From contig CAJVPJ010001214.1 in assembly GCA_910592205.1 (NCBI GenBank), forward strand, positions 1 through 11,397: a DNA stretch of 11,397 nt. The letters run 5' to 3'. The DNA comes from Paraglomus occultum. Taxonomy: Eukaryota > Glomeromycota > Glomeromycetes > Paraglomerales > Paraglomeraceae. The notes under the pieces are model-generated. The model saw only the letters and a list, made by a program, of their open reading frames with translations, ran no database searches and was not told where the DNA came from. Shown piece after piece: positions 1 to 8,353 of this stretch (position 1 is the stretch's first letter; every line of letters begins with the position of its first letter). The translations under genes were made by a program, and so were the position numbers.

Positions 1-570
1 TCTAGGCAATCGAATAATTAAGAAGCGGAGAAGGTTATCCTTAAAAACGAGCGCAAAAATTTAGACATGTGATTTCAGGAACTTGATATGATTTTGCGGA
101 AGACTTTGGATTTTTTCTCAATTTATTGCTAACAAGCTTTGAACAAAAATATAAAATTTAATTTAATCAGCCTTTATCGAAATAATTATAAGCGTTACAA
201 TAAAATAATATTTAGACTCTTCCTGGTTATAAAACTAAAGCTAATTGTTATATAAAGCGCCAAACATTTAAAATAAAAACAAGGAAAAAAACATTTGCAA
301 ATGAATTTATTTTAATTCGACTTATTATTAATTAAATTTTTAAATAAAATTGGTCTAGTTATTTGGCTTTAAACAAGTATTTAATTATCTGAAATAATGC
401 GGCTTATCAAAGTTATTATTATGGCTTGGCTAAAATATTTGTGACCAGAGACACTATTAATAGCGCGCATGAATAGAATATTTAATAACTAAAGCTGTTC
501 ATTCACATTTTGACGTTTTCAACAAAAAGTATCTTTTCGTCGACATCGTGAATAGCCAAACTAACTATTA
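1..570. other. AT-rich stretch without a supported gene
   Basis: All frames are closed by frequent stops and I recognise no protein block, RNA gene or clear repeat. The stretch ends at the Tigger-like terminal repeat, so it may be the flank into which that element inserted. Confidence 0.6.
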
Positions 571-613
571 TACAGTCAAACCTGGTTATACGAAGATCTG
601 TTTATAATGAAGA
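571..613 (+). repeat. Tigger/pogo-like terminal inverted repeat (left end only)
   Basis: A TA dinucleotide (571-572) is followed by CAGTCAAACCTGGTTATACG, which resembles the CAGT-nn-AACCTC-TATAACGAA ends of Tigger/pogo elements of the Tc1/mariner group (family knowledge). The two sub-repeats TTATacGAAGAT and TTATaatGAAGAT lie in tandem just inside, as is usual for such ends. I found no matching right end in the window, so this is a solo or truncated terminus. The transposase remnant just downstream looks hAT-like rather than Tigger-like, so the end need not belong to it. Confidence 0.4.
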
Positions 614-638
614 TTTTCTCTTAAGCCAATCATTTTGA

Positions 639-1178
639 GTCCGTCTTTTTGCGGCCAGCAAAATTGAAGAAATTAACCAAAACTGGGAAATAGAATTGGC
701 GAGTTTTTGTTGCCTGCTCGATTTTCCTTCGCTCAAATCAAGAGAGAAGGGGCTAAGGCTCGATATACTGTATAAGCAAAACTCGTTCAATAACCCGGAA
801 AGGAAAAAAAGAATACCACAATTCGTTCAACTAGTTACTGAACTTAGTAACACGGGAATTATCAACGGTAGAATGCACGCATTTTTTGACTGGAGAAGAG
901 CTTGACAAGTGGCTATCAAATGGCTCAGTTTCTCGTTGGAACCAAGAGATTGTTTACCTGCAAAAACCTTAACATTGACAGAGAAATCCGCTTACGTATG
1001 GAATCATGGCAGATGAAAGCACCAGAGGGGAGAAAAAAATATTTCTAGTTTGCTTTATAATAAAAAAGAGGAACCTATGTTGATACTAGCAACAATGACA
1101 GATATAAATCAGTGCACGGGGACTGATGTTGCAGCCGTTCTAGAGACATGCAAAGACTATCAATTACTTGACCAATAG
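639..1178 (+). pseudogene. hAT-like transposase fragment, broken
   Basis: Three frames carry successive protein blocks. The first (639 to about 886) includes KIEEINQNWEIELASFCCLL and ends in NTGIINGRMHAF. The second (about 886-969) reads LTGEELDKWLSNGSVSRWNQ; the shift lies in the T run at 881-886. Stops at 970 and 976 follow. The next block (979 to about 1060) holds YGIMADESTRGEKKIFLVCF, which fits the first catalytic Asp region (DEST...K..L.V) of hAT-type DDE transposases. A further one-base shift leads to TDINQCTGTDVAAVLETCKD, ending at TAG 1176. The second catalytic Asp region and the C-terminal dimerisation domain are absent, so this is a dead N-terminal/central fragment. It is cut off where the gag-like fragment of the opposite strand begins. 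The hAT assignment is by motif shape only. Confidence 0.6.
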
Positions 1179-1834
1179 TAATACTCGGGGCTATAACATT
1201 TCCATTATTTCCCGCATTAGGGGGGTTGGGAGCTAAATCGGTTGGCTGTCCACCTGATGTTATCCAATCTTCATCCCATACTGAATGAGGTGGAACTAAT
1301 GGTCGCGCAGGTAGATTACCATTGGCTGGTGCGGTCTCTCGAATAGTCCGAGCTCTACCTCTAAATCTGGCAACATCGATAGCGCGTATTTGATTATTAG
1401 TCAATGCGTTAATAGCGTTAAGAGTTGCCACGCCAATATTTGCGGTAATGTTTTGTAATTCCCAATTTTTATTTTTAATCCTGCTTTCATACCAATCTTT
1501 CGCATCGCCTTCAAGGCAGTTTTCAAAATTCCATGAATTCTCATTCGCATATTATGTCCCGCACCTGGGTCATAGTTAGCACATTCACACCATCGGCAAA
1601 AATCTCTAATAAAATCTTCTGGATCTGTCAATCCGTGAAACTTTGGTAATTCATATCCTGCCATGTTTCGATTGTTATTATGATTCTGCGGTATATTATT
1701 TTGTAAATCTAAAGTTCTCTCATTTAAAAAATTAATTCGCTCTTCAAGTTCTAAATTAGCATTGCGGACTAGCCTCGTTCTAAGCTTCCATTTACTATAT
1801 TTTTCGTGTTTAACTTTTGACCCTGTGTTTCCAT
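1179..1834 (-). pseudogene. gag-like retrotransposon fragment, broken
   Basis: Read from 1834 down. An ATG opens a short coiled-coil stretch, then after a shift near 1800 the frame gives KWKLRTRLVRNANLELEERI and continues into MAGYELPKFHGLTDPEDFIR (ATG at 1664). This is the capsid-like start (LPKF.G...DP..F...F..W) of gag proteins from fungal LTR elements. A one-base loss near 1510 moves the frame to GDAKDWYESR, the usual gag A..W(Y/F) motif. That frame stays open to VWDEDW and APSITIGQVID before it runs into the transposase remnant at about 1160-1178. No zinc knuckle, protease or reverse transcriptase follows. It is a 5' gag piece of a larger element, not functional. The last 30 or so residues of the open frame (to 1075) are a shadow of the + strand transposase. 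Confidence 0.65.
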
Positions 1835-2212
1835 TTCATGTGCTTGGCTTTAGACTGAAATTTTGTCAGTAAAATTTCGCAGTTTACTCTCCAAAAAATA
1901 CGCTTTTTTTGCTCGCCATTATATTCTTCAACATCTGTTCCACGCAACTAGCATAACCTGGAATAAAAATACAATTAACCAGACTTAGGAAAAAAATTTC
2001 CAAAGTTCCAAAAGACTATCCCGTAAAGAGTACAAACCCTGAATTCTCGTTTAACATGTAATATATATTAATATTGTTCTTCAAAAACCAATTTGTCATT
2101 TATTCTGATTCCCATGCTACATAGATCAGATAATTGGTGAGAATTCCTAGTTTTTTTTTACCTAAATCAAAAACGTGATATTAATCTAAACGAGCGAATT
2201 TTGGATGCTTAA
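1835..2212. other. Spacer without a supported gene
   Basis: No frame longer than about 50 codons and no recognised protein block. It lies between the gag-like remnant and the 3' end of the CRN-like gene, so it would hold the 3' UTR of the latter. Confidence 0.5.
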
Positions 2213-2732
2213 TTATTCACAATTTCCATACATACTTTCAATTATATTGGCCAAACTTTGGATCTTATTTTCGATTCTATCAAGCTGTTCCTGAACTTGA
2301 GCTTTATTCTTAGTTAACGCCATTTCTACTATTTTTTTCATCATCTTTTCCATGCCTGTAGTTACAGACGTGATACACGGTTCCGGCCCTTTTTCTCCGT
2401 TATATCGAGAGATCCGCTTGCCCATAAAAACTTGAATATTATACCTATTATTAATAATATCATCTCCAAATGTCTGACGTATCCCTTGTTCAACATTCAT
2501 TTCTCTGTAGGTATCTATCTCGGGCGGAACACTTTTCAATCTCGCAATATCATCGGGTGGGATGGATATTTTCAACATTTTGAATTCATTAATGCTAACA
2601 TTATTTCTACGAATAAACAAGTATTATTGCATCCCTAATATCTCCAACCATTTCTTCTTCATAAACATTAACGGGAAATCCTGTTTCTATTCCCTGTAAG
2701 AAACACCGGAGAGAAATCTTAGACTCGCTCAT
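2213..2732 (-). pseudogene. Crinkler (CRN)-like N-terminal header protein, one frameshift
   Basis: ATG at 2732 starts ISLRCFLQG then FPVNVYEEEMVGDIRDAI. This matches the pattern of the ubiquitin-like N-terminal header of Crinkler proteins: a hydrophobic L.C...G strand, then FPV.I....V.DL.DAI. TAG at 2609-2607 closes this frame, but a second frame offset by one base (open from about 2620) continues with FKMLKISIPPDDIARLK and ends the fold with FGDDIINNRYNIQVFM, again as expected for that header. About 45 residues of helical, Lys/Glu/Gln-rich coiled coil follow up to the stop at 2213. Known CRNs carry a large C-terminal NTPase/nuclease or kinase module after the header; none is present here. 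CRN-type proteins act inside eukaryotic cells, often in the nucleus. The frameshift may be real or a sequence error. No intron fits the few bases involved. The CRN call rests on motif pattern, not on a search. Confidence 0.6.
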
Positions 2733-3348
2733 TTTTGATATTGGCACTAGGATTCAATTTTTATCGTATTTATGCATTATTTCCATGTCGATCTCGGTAA
2801 TCCATTAACTTCTATACAACCCCTGAAATATTATTAATTACTGCGGTTAATGACTTTTCACATGTAGATAGCTATCTTTTGTATAACATATGCTTTCGTC
2901 GTCACTGTATGAGCTCCCTTCATATTTTTCTCACGTTTGTTTGGGAAAAAATAAAGAACGAAGGTTAATATGTTTTCTTTTTTCGAGGCATTGTATCTTG
3001 TATGAAAAAAACCCTGCCTTGATTGTGGGTTTCCTACCGATTCTACTACTACTATAGGATGTTGTTCCGATTTTTCGATCAGGCACGTGAGTGTTATTAT
3101 TCCATAATATAATCGTACGACCTGCTGATTGTTACGTACGCGTTTTCTTTGTGAAAAGTTTTTTTCGCTGTGCATATTTACATAGTAAATGTCTATAGGC
3201 CTGCATCGCCCCAGTTCCACATTCCGAGACCAGAAATGAGCGGAGGAAACGGTTTAAAAGGATAGTATGTTTACGCTGTGTTTGCTCGTCGCTTCTTTTT
3301 TGCTTGCGCTATCGATATATTAACAAAATTTTTATATTACCAATTGAC
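2733..3348. promoter_or_regulatory. Divergent intergenic region between CRN-like and nuclease-like genes
   Basis: This ~616-bp stretch separates two ATGs that point away from each other (2732 on -, 3349 on +), so it should hold both promoters. A TATA-like TTTAAAAG lies at 3253-3260, about 90 bases before the + strand ATG. A - strand frame of about 120 codons (3220-2858) is open but begins at GTG and matches nothing I know. Confidence 0.4.
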
Positions 3349-5174
3349 ATGTCTACCGATTTGTATAACATCATTTACGAGTTCTTAACAACTGCCGAAC
3401 AACATCAAATAAATGCTACCTCTGTTATATATCTTGGAATGTGAGAAGACCGATGGATTCCACAAACCGAATTAAGGTCAATTGTAGATCGAGTTATAAC
3501 TTCTGCTAGCAATGTATACATGGAGGGTTCATCGCGCCAATTTCCCCGCAGGTTAGTTAAAGTTTTATATGGATGTTTTAAATTCTATTATATGATGATA
3601 TTGTGTGATCTATTGGTGGAGGGAATGCTGAATAAACAGGCTATATAGTTTTAGTTTGTTGCTTATGTTATTCACACCCATTCAATCGGCCCCCAATAAA
3701 ACTTGCGCATAATGGAGGGGTGTATAAGCTATAGACTGTTATGCAGTATTGTAGTTCACTCTAGTAACCTATTATGTGAAAAGGTTATTGCACGGTCGGG
3801 GTGTGGAGCATAAAGTTATTATGTAGATATTCAGTATCACACAAAGTTTCGTCAGCGTGATGGCCACACGAAGATGTTAACTTTGCATATGCACTGATAA
3901 TATAAGTTATTTTAATGATGAATTTTTCTATATTCTGAAAACTAACGCATTGTATTTTTACCTAGTTTGATATTGCTTTTGAAGGAGTTGGTGCTTTATA
4001 TGATATGGGAGTAATCAAGACGGATGTGGAGAAACCGCTTAGCTCCGATCAGATTAAAAATAATGTAAATTACTTGAAAAGGAAACTCGGGAAAGACACT
4101 TCTCCACTTTATCAGCGTTTATACTCTGATGTAAATGAGATCTCAGTTCACAGTTTAACTTATAAGGACCCCTTAGCCAGTCAAGTTATTAGTGATACAT
4201 CAACCCTCATACAAAGATTGCCTGGACATCTAAAAAAAGCATTTATGGTATGTAATTATTAATGGACAAACATGATTTTCGATGAAAAGCATATACTCCA
4301 CTTAATATTAACTTAATCATTTATATAGAAACCAACACGGCTGATGAAACCTCCGCTTATGCCAAGGATTAAAGACCTGTGTAGAGAATTTGTATCGAAT
4401 ACTTCCAGCCATAATTATTCCAATAGATCACCAGAAAAGTTAATCCACGATGGGACATGGAAAGAATCCGAAAAAGAAATCACATGCGTTGTAAAGGAAA
4501 TTTTTGGTGTTCTCGAGGATATTTGGAATAACCCAGCCCTTGATTTCGAAGTATCAAAATCGTTAAATGAAGGAACTTATCAATCTACCGTTATTGTACC
4601 AGCTATTCGAGCAGTATTAAGAAATCTTCCTTTTAGGACATCCTCCTTTATCACTACCTCGGAAAAACAGAGTATTGCTAGTGCCGATAGGAAGGGGAAT
4701 GGGCAAATGGGGAGACGTCCAGATATCATGCTAGCAATGAGGTATTTGGATGTGACCTTTGAACTTATGTATGTTGAATGCTCCCGCTTAATTTGTAGCC
4801 CACAGAAAAAGATCGATGACGAGATAAAATTATGGCGTGAGACTAATGACGGACTATATTGGACGCGAAAAACTCTTAATCCGGATAAAGATCAATTCGG
4901 AATAGTTGGGGTGCAAATAGCAGGTGATACCTTACATCTGAATGTTCTTGTCAGGGATAAAGTCAATATTCATAGATATTATCATATTCAATCGGCTACA
5001 ATTCCTGTGCGAATATCAGATGAAGATGTAGTAACTAAGTTTGTGGAAACCCTTTTGCTTTTACGTAATATAATTATTACTAACTTATCTTTGTTATATC
5101 ACGCATCAATAAGTACATCAGAAAGACAGAGAGAAGATAGTACTACAGTTTCCACTCCACTATACGATATTTAG
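3349..5174 (+). CDS. Spliced PD-(D/E)XK nuclease-like protein of a Rhizophagus-type family
   Basis: Exon 1 starts at ATG 3349 (MSTDLYNIIYEFLTTAEQHQ) and runs to about 3551-3555; its frame is interrupted by a TGA at 3442-3444. Exon 2 (3966-4247) starts FDIAFEGVGALYDMGVIKTD. Exon 3 (4329-5174) is 281 codons plus stop. Within exon 3, numbered from the Met at 4344, the nuclease-like elements in order are Glu76 in NEGTYQ at the head of a helix, Asp127 in GRRPD (codon 4722) and Glu145 in a hydrophobic strand MYVECSR (codon 4776). This is the spacing logic of PD-(D/E)XK enzymes, but the usual Lys is Ser (ECS). A conserved-looking C-terminal part follows, DQFGIVGVQIAG...LHLNVLVRD..NIHRYYH, then a Ser/Thr-rich tail. 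I recall close relatives in large numbers in Rhizophagus. Activity and substrate are unknown; the nuclease fold is inference. AATAAA at 5179-5184 follows the stop. Confidence 0.65.
3552..3965 (+). other. Intron 1 of the nuclease-like gene (donor uncertain)
   Basis: The acceptor TTTTTACCTAG ends at 3965 and the downstream frame is closed just before it by that TAG. The best-looking donor is CAG|GTTAGT at 3552, but this leaves exon 1 and exon 2 in different frames. A weaker donor, GTTAAA at 3556, gives a 410-base intron that keeps the frame. Either the weak donor is used or exon 1 carries an indel. Confidence 0.5.
4248..4328 (+). other. Intron 2 of the nuclease-like gene
   Basis: Donor ATG|GTATGT, acceptor TTTATATAG|AAA, and a CTTAAT-type branch site shortly before the acceptor. 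Length is 81, a multiple of three, in phase 0, with stops inside. Removing it joins LKKAFM to KPTRLM in one frame. Confidence 0.85.
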
Positions 5175-5178
5175 TCAC

Positions 5179-5184
5179 AATAAA
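5179..5184 (+). terminator. Possible polyadenylation signal
   Basis: AATAAA five bases after the stop codon of the nuclease-like gene. The position is close to the stop, so it may or may not be the signal used. Confidence 0.3.
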
Positions 5185-5268
5185 GATGTCGCTTTTTCAT
5201 TATTATCGGACACATGATCAAGTGACGAGTTATATAGTCATACTAATACTGGGAAATTATATCATGCA

Positions 5269-5299
5269 CCCGAAATAGATCACACATCCCGAAATAGAT
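5269..5299. repeat. Short tandem direct repeat, 12 bp at 19-bp spacing
   Basis: CCCGAAATAGAT occurs exactly at 5269-5280 and at 5288-5299. It sits in the 3' flank of the nuclease-like gene just before the dispersed repeat copy A. Confidence 0.7.
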
Positions 5300-5340
5300 T
5301 ATGTAACGACCCAGATACAGAACGACGCATTACAGTATCA

Positions 5341-5409
5341 ATAAACCAACTATCTTTCTATCGCTCTCGGCTATGTATGTTCCACGAACTTTTATGCTGA
5401 TCCCGATTG
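5341..5409 (+). repeat. Dispersed repeat, copy A
   Basis: ATAAACCAACTAT, then CTATCGCTC, then CTATGTATGTTCCACGAACT and ATGCTGATC recur in the same order and orientation at 9920-9988 with small indels and substitutions. A looser match (ACGCATTA) lies just upstream of both. Both copies sit downstream of a + strand gene. This may be part of a MITE, a solo LTR or a shared 3' gene fragment; I cannot tell which. Confidence 0.65.
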
Positions 5410-5676
5410 GTTGATAATCTTCCGGTTTTTTAATTATTCTGATTGGATGGATCACACCAGAAATTAGCAGGCTGGCGATTGGGTAATCGTCGTATACATA
5501 CCATTACCGATTATCGGCATTTCCACGCTTCTTTTTTTCACGAAAGTATATGCTTTCGTCTTGAGTAGGACATCGGCTCTAGGAATAAAATCCTAACGGC
5601 TCGTCGAGTAGTATTGCTTTTGTCTTTTTATTATTAATACACTACATACCTTTTTTAAACCGTCGTAAGCTTAGCA
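5410..5676. other. Gene-free spacer with two small perfect hairpins
   Basis: ACGAAAG (5540-5546) and CTTTCGT (5553-5559) form a 7-bp stem with a TATATG loop. TAGGA (5580-5584) and TCCTA (5591-5595) form a 5-bp stem with an ATAAAA loop. The stretch leads into the first exon of the oxygenase gene and should include its promoter. No function is evident for the hairpins. Confidence 0.4.
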
Positions 5677-5853
5677 ATGTCATCTATTAATAAACGAAAA
5701 GAAGCTGTCACGTCGGAGGAAGTATTACCCGGAAAAAAGAAACTGTCTCGTTATAATAAGAAACGCAAACTCGAAAAAGAACAAAATATATCATTTCCAG
5801 AACCTAACATACTCATACCGTCGCCAATAAACATCATTTTCGATCCAAACCGG

Positions 5854-6152
5854 GTATATATTACTTCTAGACTGCCTTCGGCAATGCTCTTTATATATTA
5901 TGTGTGCTAGGTTGCTTTTGTGTGACAGATTGGTCGCCTGAGTTATTTGTATGGGTATATTATGCGACAATAGGCACATGATTACCGTTAGGTGGCTCAG
6001 TACTTAGGCGAGGGCGATTCATTCAGTACGCAAAAATATGTGACCTAGCTACAAAATAGCTCTATTTCATGAGAAAAATATTCATCTATATATTTTATGC
6101 GCAATGTGGAGTTGAAGACTTGTATTCTAATGTCTTTTGGTAATATTCCTAG
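5854..6152 (+). other. Probable intron 1 of the oxygenase gene
   Basis: Donor CGG|GTATAT at 5854 and acceptor TAATATTCCTAG ending at 6152. The intervening 299 bases are full of stops. The splice is in phase 0 and lands in the frame that later reads NYLENEWKS, but the block right after the acceptor looks more like protein in the next frame (IELRVPPEDYPR). Exon linkage is therefore likely but not proven. Confidence 0.45.
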
Positions 6153-7550
6153 CATCGAACTCAGAGTGCCACCCGAGGATTATCCACGTACGATAAAATA
6201 AATTATTTGGAAAATGAATGGAAAAGTGTACCTATTCTCCCATCAGATCGTGTATCGACTTCGAAAAACAAGTTTCGGCATGAAATTTCTACAAGAGTTT
6301 TAATAACTGAGACCTTATTAGAGAAGCGAAGGCTACTAAAATTGATGTGTATAATTCATTTGAGATTCCTCCTGAATTTTCCGCATTGGTGAATAGAGAT
6401 ATTATCGATGGTATTTCGCTAGAATTGGATAAAAGCTTATGGATTTTATTCGGGGTTTGGCTAGGCTTTAAAGGGAAAATCAAACGAAGGGAAGTGAGAC
6501 AACATCTCCGCTTGGCAACGACTACGACATACGTTGGATTCTCAAAGGAATAATGAGTTTCCGGCTACGAATATCACGGCAAATATTTTTAATCTGCGTT
6601 CACCACGTATTACAGAAAAAGAAAAAATTCGAATGATTATATCAGTACGTAAATGGCGATCCCCTGGAGAAATAACTGGGTTTCGTCACTTAGTAAATCC
6701 GGGACGTGTCGTCGATGTTAATGGCCAGACCTTGCTTCACCTAGGATTAGTAGATAATTTTGATGCTGTGGAGAAAGCAACGGACGCGGTGAATCATTAC
6801 TATTTTCATACATTAAAGCACCCATCACATAGAAGCGAAAGTTTCTGGAAAAATTTTATTGAGCATTTTGGTGCGTTTACCTTGAACAATCCATTTTCCT
6901 ATACTAGTTCTAATACTGCAAGTAGCCACAATTCCGACCTCAAAAGTGTGTTGATAAATTGCTCTGCGACTTCCACCCGTTATCTAATTCCATTAATCGA
7001 TTTCTTAAAAAGTATTATGGTAATCTATACGAGAAATTGAGTAAATTAGAATGGGGCGCGTTTGCTCCTCGACCATTTGGGGTTTTCCCAATGATAGCAA
7101 TCAACTACAATACCATAAGTGACTATCATTGGGACGAGAACGACGAATCAAATAGTTTCTGTTGCTTGGTTGCATTGGGGGATTTCGAAGGAGGTGAGCT
7201 TTGTTTCCCTCAACTTAAAATAGTTGTTCCACTCCGACCTAGACAGATTATATTGTTCTCCTCGCGTTTATTGCTTCATGGAAACTTTATAGTCACTAAA
7301 GGCATCCGTCATGGTATAGTATACTTCGTACATAGCTTATTTTTCCACCACCAGCGGGATTTCTCGAATATTTATAGTGACCTTAAAGATGGGGTAGAAA
7401 GAGATACAAAAGGGAGGGTTGTTCCTACGATTCCTCGGCAAGATCTTAATGACGCACGAGATTTGAATAACCGAATCACACTCTCCCCAACCGAAAAAAG
7501 TCAAATTGAGATACCAGAAAGATCTTGTGATAAGAGGCGAGGGAATATTG

Positions 7551-7625
7551 GTAAGTAATTATTTAACATGGGCTAGTACGTTTAATTGTTAAAAATCGCT
7601 AATTATACTCGCTACTTCTTTACAG
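7551..7625 (+). other. Last intron of the oxygenase gene
   Basis: Donor ATTG|GTAAGT, branch site CGCTAAT, pyrimidine-rich acceptor CTACTTCTTTACAG. Length is 75 bases, phase 1, frame kept. It leads to a 15-codon last exon (LSRARRGLKAEDDV, stop TAG 7670-7672) that extends a basic C-terminus. Without splicing the frame ends at 7558 inside the donor. Confidence 0.8.
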
Positions 7626-7672
7626 ATTTGTCGCGTGCCAGACGTGGGTTGAAAGCAGAGGATGATGTATAG

Positions 7673-7921
7673 CATCGAATCTTTGATTCCCCACTACCCG
7701 ATGGGATATAATTCGATACTTATATAGCGAAAATAATTATATAGATTTAGCGGTTTTAAAATGTAAATATATCAGTTGATCACTGGTTAAATAAAGATTT
7801 TCGTGTAAATATATCAATTGTCAATCACAATTATTATTTTCTTGGCAAGTGATCAGTGTGAACAATTGTTCCATGGGCATATTTATTTGAATTAAATAAT
7901 AAAATACTTAAATTTTTCAAG
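7673..7921. repeat. Intergenic spacer with 17-bp direct repeats and an inverted repeat
   Basis: TGTAAATATATCAGTTG (7762-7778) recurs as TGTAAATATATCAATTG (7804-7820), one mismatch at 42-bp spacing. TGATCACT (7777-7784) and AGTGATCA (7848-7855) form an inverted pair. AATAAA at 7790-7795 could be the polyadenylation signal of the oxygenase gene. The region also has to carry the promoter of the next gene. Confidence 0.5.
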
Positions 7922-8353
7922 ATGTATACAATAAAAACCTTTTTCCAAACACTTGTGATAAAGTTATATAAATTAATATCAAACATGCAAGACCAAAGGG
8001 ATAACCCTAAAGACCTATCCGAATTAGATTTGTTGAAAAAACGCATCGCTGAACTTGAGGCCGAGAATGCGAAGCTGAAGCAGATTATTATTATTGAGGA
8101 GAATACAAAGCGCGATGTTAGAGTTGAGGAACTAGAGCGAAAAAATACAGAGTTTGAGGCCAGACTCGCGATATTGGAGCAGGGTGTTACCGAGGTAAGC
8201 CACAGAATAATGATATTCCAGAGATAACGGTATCAGTTGTTGATGTATCCTATTCCGTAGTAGAGAATCTCAATAATGAAGTAGGACGAGCAGTTACCTA
8301 TAATAACGCACCTTGTGATAATACCAACAATGAGTCATCAGAAGATAAGGAAA

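Larger units (their letters stand above)
5677..7672 (+). pseudogene. 2-oxoglutarate/Fe(II) oxygenase gene (TET/JBP-like type), spliced and frameshifted
   Basis: Exon 1 (ATG 5677 to about 5853) is basic with an NLS-like run KKKLSRYNKKRKLEK. After a probable intron, blocks follow in changing frames: IELRVPPEDYPR (6154-6189), NYLENEWKSVPILPSD (to about 6300), KATKIDVYNSFEIPPEFSAL to TTTYVGF (6311 to about 6545), NNEFPATN to NSDLKSVLIN (to about 6968) and FHPLSNSINRFLKK onward (to 7550). The last block holds the core: His at 7127 and Asp at 7133 (YHWDE), GGELCFPQL, the distal His at 7277 (LLLHGNF) and Arg at 7307 (GIRH). These are the Fe(II) ligands and 2-oxoglutarate Arg of the double-stranded beta-helix fold. 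The local pattern (N....HxD, F.GGEL..P.L, H.N...GIRH) resembles the fungal TET/JBP-like expansions; a hydroxylase acting on protein is the alternative. The core is intact, but at least three single-base shifts break the gene unless they are sequence errors. Confidence 0.65.

Noticed and set aside
602-790. Short - strand open frame
   Set aside because: It lies antisense to the transposase block that starts at 639 and begins at a non-ATG codon; a shadow.
1075-1160. C-terminal end of the - strand gag-like frame
   Set aside because: These bases read as transposase (TDINQCTGTDVAAVLETCKD) on +, so the - strand residues are an antisense shadow.
2432-2638. Open frame on + strand
   Set aside because: Antisense to the CRN-like header, which has the recognisable motifs.
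2888-2900. 13-mer ATATGCTTTCGTC shared with 5548-5560, considered as a promoter motif
   Set aside because: One shared 13-mer is about what chance predicts in 11 kb.
2858-3220. A ~120-codon open frame on the - strand in the divergent intergenic region
   Set aside because: It starts at GTG, matches no family I know, and its first ATG is internal. A chance open frame is as likely as a gene.
5791-5979. Short - strand open frame
   Set aside because: Antisense to the basic exon and its intron; starts and ends without any supporting motif.
7834-8046. Short - strand open frame
   Set aside because: Antisense to the start of the coiled-coil gene, with no family-like content.
8195-8221. Apparent intron GAG|GTAAGC...ATTCCAG in the coiled-coil gene
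   Set aside because: Only 27 bases long, and joining leads straight to a TAA. A one-base shift explains the frame change better.
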